Below are positions 57,032 to 64,000 of a DNA stretch of 64,000 nucleotides, piece after piece. Below the pieces are notes generated by a model, which was not told the origin of the DNA, ran no database searches, and saw only the letters and a program-made list of their open reading frames with translations. Origin of the DNA: UBA877 sp034436335. Lineage in GTDB: Bacteria > Chloroflexota > Anaerolineae > Anaerolineales > Villigracilaceae. The DNA lies in NCBI GenBank assembly GCA_034436335.1, contig DAOTVO010000016.1:51921-115920 (forward strand), read 5' to 3'. A program made the translations under genes and the position numbers. Within the stretch, counting starts at the first letter, position 1; each line of letters opens with the position of its first letter.

Positions 57032-57415
57032 TCACATTGCCACGCCATGGGCGCGAAAGGCTTTGAGTAGAGCCTCTTCCAGTTCGTCGACTGCCACCGG
57101 CTTGGTGACATACGAATCGGCCCCCATTGCCAAAGCCCGGTCTATCAAGACATCAGCCGATTCGGTCGAAAGCATGACTACCGGCAGGTTTTTGAATTCC
57201 TTGCGAAGGCGCAGGAACTCAAGAAAGTCCAGTCCTGTTACTTCCGGCATGTTGATGTCCAGAATAATCAGGTCGGGGCGTTGACCTGCCAGCAGGGCTT
57301 TGGCAGCGGGGCGCGCGGCGAGGAAGTATTGCGTCTCGAAATCGAGCAGCCGGAGCATCAACTGCACGGCTCGCACCATTTCTTCGTCATCGTCGATAAT
57401 CCAGATTCGTTTCAC
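57032..57415 (-). CDS. Stand-alone response regulator receiver domain
   Basis: A 127-residue receiver domain without output domain (CheY/DivK-like). The acidic pocket is in IWIIDDDEEMVRAV, the phospho-acceptor is D53 in LIILDINMPEVTG, the switch Ser/Thr is in VVMLSTESA and the lysine is in SYVTKPVAVDEL. The GTG at 57415 is chosen because AAAGGA lies eight bases upstream and the domain starts two residues later. It follows uvrC by 23 bases. The cognate kinase is not in the window. Confidence 0.88.
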   Translation of the reverse strand: MKRIWIIDDDEEMVRAVQLMLRLLDFETQYFLAARPAAKALLAGQRPDLIILDINMPEVTGLDFLEFLRLRKEFKNLPVVMLSTESADVLIDRALAMGADSYVTKPVAVDELEEALLKAFRAHGVAM

Positions 57416-57438
57416 GGCTTTCCTTTGGAGTAATACAC

Positions 57439-59307
57439 TCAATCCAGGCTTGCTTTGATGTTTTTTGCCAGCGCTGCCGAAATTCCCGGCACGGCGGTGA
57501 GCGCTTCCAGTGGCGCTTCTCGAATCTTATCTACAGAGCCGAAATGTTTCAAGAGTGCTCGGCGTTTGGAAGGCCCGATGCCGGGGATAGAATCGAGGAC
57601 CGAGGCCATGCCCTGTTTCGAGCGCTGCACTCGATGGGCGGTAATGGCAAAGCGGTGGGCTTCGTCGCGGATGCGCTGAATGAGATACAGTCCTTGGGAG
57701 TGACGCGGCAGGCGCAGGGAATTGGCTCTGTGGGGGAAGAAGATTTCTTCTTCTTGTTTTGCCAGACCTACTACCGGCACTCTTTCTGTCAGGCCGAATT
57801 TTTCCAGCACGTTCATTGCGCGCGACAATTGCCCTTTGCCGCCGTCCACAATTAATAAGTCGGGGAGGACGGAGAACGATTCGTCCGGCTTCGACCCTGG
57901 GCCGGCCTCCGCCGATTGGGCCGCCTGCCAGCGGCGGAAACGGCGCGTCAGCACCTCTTCCATTGACGCGAAATCATCCGGCGCGCCGGAAACTGATTCG
58001 ATATTGAAGCGCCGATAAGATTTTTTATCCGGCACTCCTTGAGAGAAGACCACCATACTGCCTACGGTAGCCACCCCTTGGGTATGGGAAATATCGTAAC
58101 ATTCGATACGATTGGGCGGGCTTGCCAATTCGAGCGCGGCCTGGAGTTCGGCCAGCGCCTGCTCCTGCCGATGTGTGTCGGCCTGCCAGCGAGCGCGCAA
58201 GGCGGCGAGAGTCTCTGCGGCATTTTCGGCGGCCATCTGCACAAGTTCCTGTGGCTGGCCTTCTTTGGGGACGAAGATTTTTACTTTCTCTCCGCCGCGC
58301 CGTGAGCGCATCCATTCCTGGATAATTTTGGCCTCTTCAATCTCCTCTGGCAGCATGATCTGTTGCGGGATATTGGCCGCTTCGGCATAGAATTGCTGAA
58401 TGAACTGCGTGATCACCTCGGAATCGGCCGCATCCTCTGCGCCTTCGAGAACGAAGTATTCGCGTCCGATGAGTTTGCCGCCGCGAATAAAGAAAACCTG
58501 CACGCAGGCTTCGCCGTCTGCGCGGGCCAGAGCCAGGACATCTGAGTCTTTGTAATCGGCCGGAAAGACAACTTTTTGCCTTTCGACAATGGATTGCAGG
58601 GCTTTGATTTTATCGCGCAAGGCGGCGGCGCGCTCGAAATTGAGTTCCTCGGCCGCTTTCTCCATTTCGGCCTGCACGCGCGCCAGGACGGGTTCGGAAT
58701 GTCCATCGAGAAAAGACTGCAGGTCGGCAATCATCTGGCGGTATTGCTCGCGGTTGACCGCTCCAACGCAGGGGCCTAAACAGAGCTTGATGTCATAGTA
58801 GAGACATGCACGCAGGTCCTGGCCGCTAATCTCCCGGTCACAGGTCAGATAGGGGAAGACGCGCCGTAATACATCCAACGTCTGGTGGACTGCCCAGGCA
58901 GAAGTGTAGGGACCAAAATAACGCGCCCCATCTTCCTGCATCAAGCGCGTCACCGTTACGTGCGGAAAATCTTCCTGCCAGTGGATTTTGATGTATGGGT
59001 ACCGCTTGTCGTCTTTCAGCCGGATGTTGTACTTTGGGCGATGTTTCTTAATAAGATTCATCTCGAGGATGAGCGCCTCGAGTTCCGAGCCGACCACAAT
59101 CCACTCGATGTCGGCGATTTCGCGCACCAGACGACGGGTCTTGTTGTCGTGACTGGCATCGGCGTGAAAATACGAGCGGACGCGATTCTTCAGGCTGATG
59201 GCTTTGCCGACGTAGATGATTTTCCCCTCGGCGTTCTTCATCAGGTAACAGCCGGGTTTGGCAGGCAGGGTGGCCAGGATGCCCTGGAGGTGTTCAGAAA
59301 GTTCCAC
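57439..59307 (-). CDS. uvrC: Excinuclease ABC subunit C
   Basis: A 622-residue nucleotide-excision-repair nuclease. The N-terminal GIY-YIG domain has KPGCYLMKNAEGKIIYVGKAISLKNRVRSYF; next come YFGPYTSAWAVHQTLDVLRRVFPYLTC, the UVR motif (FLDGHSEPVLARVQAEMEKAAEELNFERAAALRDKIKAL), the RNase H-like half with IECYDISHTQG and the tandem HhH end (SIPGIGPSKRRALLKHFGSVDKIREAPLEALTAVPGIS). The start codon is GTG at 59307; a TAAAAT lies six bases upstream and there is no ribosome site, so it may be leaderless. Confidence 0.95.
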   Translation of the reverse strand: MELSEHLQGILATLPAKPGCYLMKNAEGKIIYVGKAISLKNRVRSYFHADASHDNKTRRLVREIADIEWIVVGSELEALILEMNLIKKHRPKYNIRLKDDKRYPYIKIHWQEDFPHVTVTRLMQEDGARYFGPYTSAWAVHQTLDVLRRVFPYLTCDREISGQDLRACLYYDIKLCLGPCVGAVNREQYRQMIADLQSFLDGHSEPVLARVQAEMEKAAEELNFERAAALRDKIKALQSIVERQKVVFPADYKDSDVLALARADGEACVQVFFIRGGKLIGREYFVLEGAEDAADSEVITQFIQQFYAEAANIPQQIMLPEEIEEAKIIQEWMRSRRGGEKVKIFVPKEGQPQELVQMAAENAAETLAALRARWQADTHRQEQALAELQAALELASPPNRIECYDISHTQGVATVGSMVVFSQGVPDKKSYRRFNIESVSGAPDDFASMEEVLTRRFRRWQAAQSAEAGPGSKPDESFSVLPDLLIVDGGKGQLSRAMNVLEKFGLTERVPVVGLAKQEEEIFFPHRANSLRLPRHSQGLYLIQRIRDEAHRFAITAHRVQRSKQGMASVLDSIPGIGPSKRRALLKHFGSVDKIREAPLEALTAVPGISAALAKNIKASLD

Positions 59308-59313
59308 GGCTAT

Positions 59314-59319
59314 ATTTTA
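59314..59319 (-). promoter_or_regulatory. -10 box of uvrC, leaderless arrangement
   Basis: TAAAAT on the minus strand, six bases before the GTG start codon. No clear -35. Confidence 0.45.
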
Positions 59320-59339
59320 CTGTATCGTCTGGCGGAAAA

Positions 59340-59458
59340 TCAAAAAAGTGGGACGGTGCGAGCCCATGTGCTGTCAACCGTGCCGGCGTAATCGGCGTAG
59401 GGGTAGGTATCGTAAATCCAGTCAACCGACGTACCGCGCAGTGTCCAGGTGCCGGTGC
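59340..59458 (-). other. Open -1 frame after the CAP-LysM gene, possible frameshift extension
   Basis: After the A AAA AAG heptamer just inside the CAP-LysM gene (59465-59471), the -1 frame stays open for about 40 codons (VLSTGTWTLRGTSVDWIYD, then TYPYADYAGTVDSTWARTVP) to the TGA at 59340-59342. Codon third positions are mostly G or C like real genes here. It has no start codon or ribosome site of its own. It is either a programmed -1 frameshift tail or the remnant of another gene. Confidence 0.4.
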
Positions 59459-60418
59459 TCAAGACTTTTTTCTGCCCATCATCGTAATCGCTCCTGCGGC
59501 CAGCAGTGCCGTGACAATGATGGCAATCACCGCCCCGCCTGCCGAAGCAGATGGCAGTGCAGCAGTTTCCCCGGCGGGCGTTGGCGTCAACGGGGTGACG
59601 ATGGCTGTCCATGTCGAAGTCGGCCAGGGAGTCGATGAAGGCCGCGGGGTGGGCGTGCTGGTCGGCTGGGTCGGCGTGGCCGTGTAAGCCGGGCGGATAA
59701 TCAGCGTCTGTCCGGGGTAGATGACCGATTTCTCCGACAGGCCGTTTAGAGCGTACAATTCATTGAGATAAATGTCATGCGCAATCGCAATTGCCAGCAG
59801 AGTATCTCCTGGCTGGACGATGTAGGTAATCGAGCCGTCCGGGTTGGGCGTGCCGGTAGCGAATGTGCCGGTGGCTTGCGGCGCGGCGGGTGGACGCGGC
59901 GTGTAGGGAGCGGGCGTCCCACCGGTGGAGAGACCTGCATCCAGCACATAGTAGTACACATTCCCGACCACGGCTACTCCCGCGCCGACGTCTCGCAGGT
60001 TCGCCGAAAGCATCGTATTCTGGTGCGGCGCGTCGCCCATCCAGATTTGTACGGCTCCGGCGGCGTCCAGCCCGCTGCCGGAGACGATATTTTCCGAGAA
60101 AAAGCCTCCCAAACTCAAATCTCCGGCTACCGGGTACCCGGCGTCCAGCGCGCGCTGAAAGGGCCGCCGCCCCAGACCGTCCAGATGCGTGCTGGCCGAG
60201 CCGATGGAGGCCAGATACTCGGCGTGCGTTTGGGCAATCTGCATCAGGATGGGATGCGGATTGTAAGCGGGCAGTCCGTTTTGCGCGCGCAGGGCGTTGA
60301 CCGCCGCGATGAGTTCGGAAGCAGTCGAAAGGTCCGGCGCGGCGCGGACAGGGATAAAGGCCGCCAGCACAACCGCCGGCAGAAACAAAATCAGCAAAGT
60401 CAGAGCCAATTTTCGCAT
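59459..60418 (-). CDS. CAP (SCP/PR1)-domain protein with LysM domain and C-terminal membrane anchor
   Basis: A 319-residue exported protein. A signal peptide (MRKLALTLLILFLPAVVLAAF) is followed by a CAP domain: LIAAVNALRAQNGLPAYNPHPILMQIAQTHAEYLAS, ASTHLDGLGRRPFQRALDAGY, SENIVSG and HQNTMLSANLRDVGAGV. Then come a LysM peptidoglycan-binding domain (ITYIVQPGDTLLAIAIAHDIYLNELYALNGLSEKSVIYPGQTLII), a Thr/Pro-rich stalk and a final helix GGAVIAIIVTALLAAGAITMM with GRKKS. It is thus a wall-spanning surface protein. The ATG at 60418 lies seven bases after TATAAT with no ribosome site. The last codons, AGA AAA AAG TCT TGA, contain an in-phase A AAA AAG slippery heptamer. Confidence 0.85.
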   Translation of the reverse strand: MRKLALTLLILFLPAVVLAAFIPVRAAPDLSTASELIAAVNALRAQNGLPAYNPHPILMQIAQTHAEYLASIGSASTHLDGLGRRPFQRALDAGYPVAGDLSLGGFFSENIVSGSGLDAAGAVQIWMGDAPHQNTMLSANLRDVGAGVAVVGNVYYYVLDAGLSTGGTPAPYTPRPPAAPQATGTFATGTPNPDGSITYIVQPGDTLLAIAIAHDIYLNELYALNGLSEKSVIYPGQTLIIRPAYTATPTQPTSTPTPRPSSTPWPTSTWTAIVTPLTPTPAGETAALPSASAGGAVIAIIVTALLAAGAITMMGRKKS

Positions 60419-60425
60419 GGCTTCA

Positions 60426-60431
60426 ATTATA
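60426..60431 (-). promoter_or_regulatory. -10 box of the CAP-LysM gene, leaderless arrangement
   Basis: Perfect TATAAT on the minus strand, seven bases before the ATG. No convincing -35 or ribosome site. Confidence 0.55.
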
Positions 60432-60527
60432 ACGCTTTGGCGAAAGGGAATTTTATCCACTACAGGAATGACATTGCGCATGTTCGCCGGACACAGCGCG
60501 GCTGTAAAATTGTGAAAAGGAGTCCCT

Positions 60528-61994
60528 ATGCCCCTCTTCACGCCTGGCCGTCGCTGGCAGCCACCGTTTTCCCCCTTCAAGCGTGAACCCTTTAGCCGCC
60601 GCATGTTGACTGCCATCGAAAGAGCCATTAAAGGCCCGCTCTTTGGCTGCCGCATGTGCGGCAACTGCCTGCTTCAGGAGACGGCCTTCATCTGCCCAAT
60701 GGAATGCCCAAAAGGGGCGCGCAACGGCCCTTGCGGCGGCTCGACCCCCGAACGTTGTTACGTGGACGAGACCCGCCCTTGCATCTGGTACGCCATCTAC
60801 GCGCGCGCCTTCAAAATGGGCCGCGAAGAAATGCTGCTGGAAGTCCTGCCCCCGCTGGATTGGGACAAGGTCGGGACAGAGACCTGGGGTGACGTGGCCG
60901 CGCAGGTCAAGAAACTGGGCGCGGGCAAGGTGATCCGCGGCCTGCTGGACCGGAAGCCTGCTGTCCGCGCTCAGACCTGGGACTCGATTTTCCGCCCCGT
61001 CCGCCAGCCGGAATGGTGGCAGGGCGATGCCGCCTACCACCCCCCAAAATACAGCGAGCCGGTCTCGGGCCTGGAGCAGCGACTGAAGGCTGGGGAGTTC
61101 GTCGTCACCTGCGAGGTTGCCCCGCCGCTGACAGTTTCAACGAACAAACTTTGCTCGAACGTGGAGATGGTCAGGCCGTATGCCGCGGCGGTCAATTTCA
61201 CCGACAGCCCCTCTGCCACGCCGCGCATGTCCTCCTGGGCCTGCTCGGCGCTGGCCATCCAGCACGGGGTCGAACCGGTGATGCAGATTGCCGCCCGCGA
61301 CCGGACGCGCGTCGGCCTGCAAGCCGAGGTGCTCGGCGCGGCCGCTCTGGGCGTGCGCAACCTCCTCTGCATCTCCGGCGACAGCATGAAACTCAGCCCC
61401 GCGCCGCGCGGCCGCATGGATATCATTGACCTCGACTCGGTGCAAATGCTCTGGATTTTGCGCCGAATGCGTGACGAGGGCAGATATCTGGACGGGCGCG
61501 AGATGAAATTCCCACCCAAATATTTTCTCGGCGCGGCGGCTTCGCCCTTCGCCTCGGACGTCCGTTTTCAAGCCCTGCGTGAGCAGAAAAAGGTCAACGC
61601 CGGGGCGCAGTTCTTCCAGACCAACCTCGTCTTCGACGCCGACCGGCTGGAAATCTGGCTCAACGAACTGGCGAAGCGCGGCGTGTTGGACAAAGTTTTC
61701 ATTCTCATCGGGATAGCCCCGCTCAAGACGTTCAAGATGGCAAAATACATGAACGACGAAGTGCCGGGCGTCTTCATTCCTGAACCTCTCCTGCGGCGCA
61801 TGGAAAAAGCCGAGGCCGCCGGGAACGCCGCCGAGGAAGGTTTTGCCATCGCGCTGGAACTGGTTGAAAAAATCAAGCGTTTCCGCGGGCAGGGAGTCCA
61901 CGGTCTGCACATCATGGCCGTCGGCTGGGAAGAGATTGTCCCGCGTCTGGCGACCGAGGCCGGGCTGTCAAATTTACTCAAGGAGAAAGTATGA
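60528..61994 (+). CDS. Methylenetetrahydrofolate reductase with N-terminal MetV-like zinc domain (MetV-MetF fusion)
   Basis: A 488-residue fusion. Residues 35-115 are the cysteine-rich MetV/MTHFR_C domain: FGCRMCGNCLLQETAFICPMECPKGARNGPCGGS, CYVDETRPCIWYAIYARAF. Residues 185-485 are a MetF TIM barrel: EFVVTCEVAPPLTV, AVNFTDSPSATPRMSS, VGLQAEVLGAAALGVRNLLCISGD and FFQTNLVFDADRLEIWLNEL. MetF reduces methylene-THF to methyl-THF; in acetogens MetV is a separate subunit joining MetF to its electron donor. Having both in one chain suggests a MetVF enzyme not using NADH directly, for one-carbon or Wood-Ljungdahl metabolism. AAAGGAG precedes the ATG. A decayed gene overlaps its stop. Confidence 0.88.
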   Translation: MPLFTPGRRWQPPFSPFKREPFSRRMLTAIERAIKGPLFGCRMCGNCLLQETAFICPMECPKGARNGPCGGSTPERCYVDETRPCIWYAIYARAFKMGREEMLLEVLPPLDWDKVGTETWGDVAAQVKKLGAGKVIRGLLDRKPAVRAQTWDSIFRPVRQPEWWQGDAAYHPPKYSEPVSGLEQRLKAGEFVVTCEVAPPLTVSTNKLCSNVEMVRPYAAAVNFTDSPSATPRMSSWACSALAIQHGVEPVMQIAARDRTRVGLQAEVLGAAALGVRNLLCISGDSMKLSPAPRGRMDIIDLDSVQMLWILRRMRDEGRYLDGREMKFPPKYFLGAAASPFASDVRFQALREQKKVNAGAQFFQTNLVFDADRLEIWLNELAKRGVLDKVFILIGIAPLKTFKMAKYMNDEVPGVFIPEPLLRRMEKAEAAGNAAEEGFAIALELVEKIKRFRGQGVHGLHIMAVGWEEIVPRLATEAGLSNLLKEKV

Positions 61995-62163
61995 CTCCAG
62001 AAATTCGTCCTGCGTGATTGCCAGCCTGCGGCGCGGCGGACGGGTCTCTGTGCCGCGCGGTGGGACGCAGTTGCAGGCTGGCGACGCCCTGACGCTGACG
62101 CTGGAGCGCGCCGCCCAGGCAGAGTCGCTGCGCGCGTTGATGGGAACCCCGCGCAAGGGGTAA
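61991..62163 (+). pseudogene. Remnant of a gene ending in a TrkA-C (RCK_C) domain
   Basis: A good start (AGGAGAAAGT, ATG overlapping the MetVF stop as ATGA) opens a frame that ends after eight codons (MTPEIRPA). In another frame, from about 61999, the sequence reads SCVIASLRRGGRVSVPRGGTQLQAGDALTLTLE and ends at the TAA 62161-62163. That is the last part of a TrkA-C domain (ligand-binding tail of potassium, chloride or other ion transporters). The rest of the gene and the correct frame are missing, so it is a deletion remnant. Confidence 0.6.
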
Positions 62164-62194
62164 AAAAACAGACTTCCGAAGTCTCGGAAGTCTG
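62162..62194 (-). terminator. Intrinsic terminator of the YeeE/YedE gene
   Basis: Read on the minus strand: CAGACTTCCGA, 4-base loop, TCGGAAGTCTG, then seven T's. The perfect 11-bp stem and T-run make it a textbook terminator for the gene ending at 62253. Confidence 0.92.
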
Positions 62195-62252
62195 AACGCA
62201 CAAAACGCAGGAAGGGCGTTCTCTCCCCTGCGCTTTGCATTTTGGGCGGCGA

Positions 62253-63704
62253 TTAATCTGCCGCGCCCGCCTCTGGCAAACCTTTGAGCGTAACTTCCAA
62301 CTCTTCAGTGGATTGATTGAGAATCTGCGCAGGCTTGCGATTCAAGTTGCGCGCGCCAGCCCGAATTGCCCAAACCAGCAAACCCGCCAGAGCCAGAGTC
62401 CACAGGACGGCAAAGATTTGCTGTGCGCCAATATTTTCAGGGAAGAGCAACTGCCCCCAAGTGTACGTCTCAACAAAGACGGTGTTTTCGAGCAGGGCTT
62501 TATGAAAGTCGTAGAACAAGGTAAAGGGCAGGTAGCCCAGCGCAAATCCGATGAAGCCAATCAGCGTATTGGTGTAGCCCAACCCCAGCCGCATGTAGGA
62601 ACGGATTTCGCAGCCTACCAGCGCCACGGCGCCAAACCCTAAAAAGAAGCCGCCGAGAAGAGAAATCCAGGATAACTGGTTTTTGACAGGAGACTGAAAA
62701 CCCAGCGGAACATTGAATAAGACCCAGGCGCCTACCGCGAATACGCCGGTCAGTACAATGGAAGCAAGCAGTCCCTGAAGCGGGAGCAAGCCTTTCATCA
62801 GGGTGCGGGTAATAGCGGGGATTCCTAATTTTGCCCAGCGGTCTTCATCTTTTTTGAACATCTGCGCCGCTTCAACCGAGACGAGGGCGCATTCCGTTCC
62901 GAAGCCCGATTTGCCCATTGCAAAACCGCCAATGACGCCCGCAGCCAGGCTCAACCACATAAAGACTGCGCCGCTGTTTGGGATGCTGTGCTTCGACTCG
63001 GGGCTGAAGAAATAATACACCGCCGGGATGATGAACATTACCAGAAAGACTATCCCAACCCAGCGCCAGGGGTCGGTCCAGGGATTATAATTGGCGTCAA
63101 AAGTAAAGCCGTCCGCCAATAACTTCTTCTCTTGCGCCATCTTGACGTAAGACTTGGTTTCCTGATGCTTGAAGAATTTCCCCAAACCGGTTTTGGACAT
63201 CGCCCAAAACGCTGTCAGACCGCCAATTGCCATAAACGCCGATACCACTGTGGCTTTAATGCTCATCAACGGAATTCCGCCCAGCAAATGATTGAGCGTG
63301 CAGCCATCCGCGAGGCGAGTTCCGTAACTAAACACGGCGCCGCCAAACAAAGAAAGCAGCAGCATTTTGGGGCTGTACTTTGCCCAGGAGCGCGATTCTT
63401 TTTCCGCCAGGGCGACCAACAAACCACCCAAAATTATCCCAAGAATGGGACCCCAAGTATCTACCTTGAAAGCGCTGCCATACAGACCATTTTCGAGTCC
63501 AAAAGTTTTGCCGCCCCACCAGAAGACTTCAATCGCGCGGAACATGCCGCCCAGGTTGGTCGTAACAGTGATGGGCGTGCTAACAAGACCTTTTCCCTCC
63601 GCGGCAGATTTAGCGTAACCCGCAATCATGTAAATGATTTGCGCCACGCCAAACCCGACGCCAGCCCAAAAGAAAGACCATTGCTTGGTAAAAAACTTTT
63701 TCAT
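62253..63704 (-). CDS. YeeE/YedE-family sulfur-compound transporter
   Basis: A 483-residue membrane protein with about 11 hydrophobic segments in two halves. The first half has FSYGTRLADGCTLNHLLGGIPLMSIKA, the family's G-x-R-x-x-x-GCT-x-x-H signature; the second has SGFGTECALVSVEA and LVGCEIRSYMRLGLG, so each half keeps conserved cysteines. YeeE (TsuA) takes up thiosulfate by passing it along cysteines; YedE is tied to selenium metabolism. GGAGGAG precedes the ATG. No TusA-like gene is adjacent. Transport of a sulfur compound is likely; selenium is an alternative. Confidence 0.87.
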   Translation of the reverse strand: MKKFFTKQWSFFWAGVGFGVAQIIYMIAGYAKSAAEGKGLVSTPITVTTNLGGMFRAIEVFWWGGKTFGLENGLYGSAFKVDTWGPILGIILGGLLVALAEKESRSWAKYSPKMLLLSLFGGAVFSYGTRLADGCTLNHLLGGIPLMSIKATVVSAFMAIGGLTAFWAMSKTGLGKFFKHQETKSYVKMAQEKKLLADGFTFDANYNPWTDPWRWVGIVFLVMFIIPAVYYFFSPESKHSIPNSGAVFMWLSLAAGVIGGFAMGKSGFGTECALVSVEAAQMFKKDEDRWAKLGIPAITRTLMKGLLPLQGLLASIVLTGVFAVGAWVLFNVPLGFQSPVKNQLSWISLLGGFFLGFGAVALVGCEIRSYMRLGLGYTNTLIGFIGFALGYLPFTLFYDFHKALLENTVFVETYTWGQLLFPENIGAQQIFAVLWTLALAGLLVWAIRAGARNLNRKPAQILNQSTEELEVTLKGLPEAGAAD

Positions 63705-63796
63705 GTCTCCTCCGATGCAAACAAGAATTGATATTTTTATAAAGTTTCAGTAGATCCAAATTTGCCTTGAGCGCGTCGCCCAATTGAGGATTTGGC

Positions 63797-63857
63797 GGGC
63801 TTGCTCTAACCTTGTATGATTGTTAGCGTCAACCAACAATCCAAGGAGAGCAAGCCC
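63797..63857 (+). promoter_or_regulatory. Hairpin hiding the transposase ribosome-binding site
   Basis: GGGCTTGCTCT-AA-CCTTG (63797-63814) pairs with CAAGGAGAGCAAGCCC (63842-63857), and GATTGTT/AACAATC continue the stem inside. The right arm contains the AAGGAG ribosome site and ends at the base before the ATG. An mRNA starting upstream would fold up its own start site. Confidence 0.7.
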
Positions 63858-64000
63858 ATGTCCCATGTTACACCGAAACTCAGCGATCAGAAAGTCCTGA
63901 ATGAAGCCCGCCAAGTGCTGAAAGAGCACCTGCCGTTGGAAGCGGAGGGCTATGTTTGCACGACGGATGATTTGTATAATGTGTTGCTCGGCGTCGCCGC
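63858..64000 (+). mobile_element. Transposase gene, 5' end (partial; ISH3/IS4-like N-terminus)
   Basis: An open frame from ATG 63858 to the window edge, 47 codons: MSHVTPKLSDQKVLNEARQ, VLKEHLPLEAEGYVCTTDD, LYNVLLGVAA. The arrangement of a short helical start followed by a 'T-x-x-D-L-Y-x-V-L-x-G-x-A' segment is what I associate with N-termini of ISH3/IS4-type transposases, but the DDE core is not in the window. AAGGAG lies seven bases upstream, inside a hairpin. Family assignment is tentative; the presence of a translated gene start is well supported. Confidence 0.55.

Noticed and set aside
1..64000. CRISPR arrays, rRNA genes and prophage
   Set aside because: No set of regularly spaced direct repeats, no 16S/23S/5S conserved blocks and no phage structural genes were seen on reading the window.

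Overview
The window looks like a chromosomal segment of an anaerobic or facultative bacterium of the Chloroflexota, most likely class Anaerolineae. I infer this from the gene mix: tungsten/molybdenum aldehyde:ferredoxin oxidoreductases beside class III aminotransferases, an acyl-CoA carboxylase, CruF-type carotenoid genes, very large GT39 membrane glycosyltransferases, an Lrp pair, and a methylenetetrahydrofolate reductase carrying a MetV-like domain. No rRNA or other lineage marker is present, so the class assignment is an inference. The DNA is moderately GC-rich, genes are densely packed on both strands, and there is no prophage or CRISPR. The only mobile DNA is the start of a transposase gene at the right edge.

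Layout. (1) 1-13.9 kb: the tail of an mmsA-type aldehyde dehydrogenase, then an amino-acid/amine catabolic region read left to right. It holds two Lrp/AsnC regulators, three class III aminotransferases, two sodium:solute symporters, a saccharopine/lysine-dehydrogenase-like enzyme and two aldehyde:ferredoxin oxidoreductases. The simplest reading is uptake of an amino acid or amine, removal of the amino group to give an aldehyde, and oxidation of the aldehyde to an acid with reduction of ferredoxin. (2) 14.1-21.6 kb: a GT4 glycosyltransferase and a complete five-gene peptide-type ABC importer, whose DppC-like permease carries an inserted binding-protein-like lobe. (3) 21.7-26.7 kb: housekeeping genes (rRNA methyltransferase-like, NYN protein, lipoprotein, rplS, puuD-like, murI). 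(4) 26.7-35.9 kb, leftward: a 1688-residue double GT39 protein, a small membrane protein and an acyl-CoA carboxylase (beta, biotin carboxylase and biotin carrier subunits). (5) 36-44.6 kb: an SDR gene divergent from a carotenoid tailoring set (CruF-like hydratase, PlsY-like acyltransferase, GT2, CrtI-family desaturase) followed by GT39, CPBP, GNAT, ComEA-like and methyltransferase genes. (6) 44.7-62.2 kb: mostly housekeeping (DinG-like helicase, PlsX, TsaD, PrmC, PrfA, UvrC, MetV-MetF), an incomplete amino-acid ABC importer and two tRNAs. (7) 62.2-64 kb: a YeeE/YedE sulfur transporter and a transposase start.

Two genome-wide habits are visible. Many monocistronic or first genes have a -10 hexamer only 6-7 bases before the start codon and no ribosome-binding site, so they are probably leaderless. 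Internal operon genes keep good Shine-Dalgarno sites. Several intergenic gaps carry near-perfect palindromes of 25-36 bp, at least two of which belong to one sequence family.

The items I would look at first are the aminotransferase/AOR cluster, the lobe inserted in the DppC-like permease, the carotenoid cluster with its PlsY-like enzyme, the in-phase A AAA AAG slippery site at the end of the CAP-LysM gene, and the ribosome-site-hiding hairpin ahead of the transposase.
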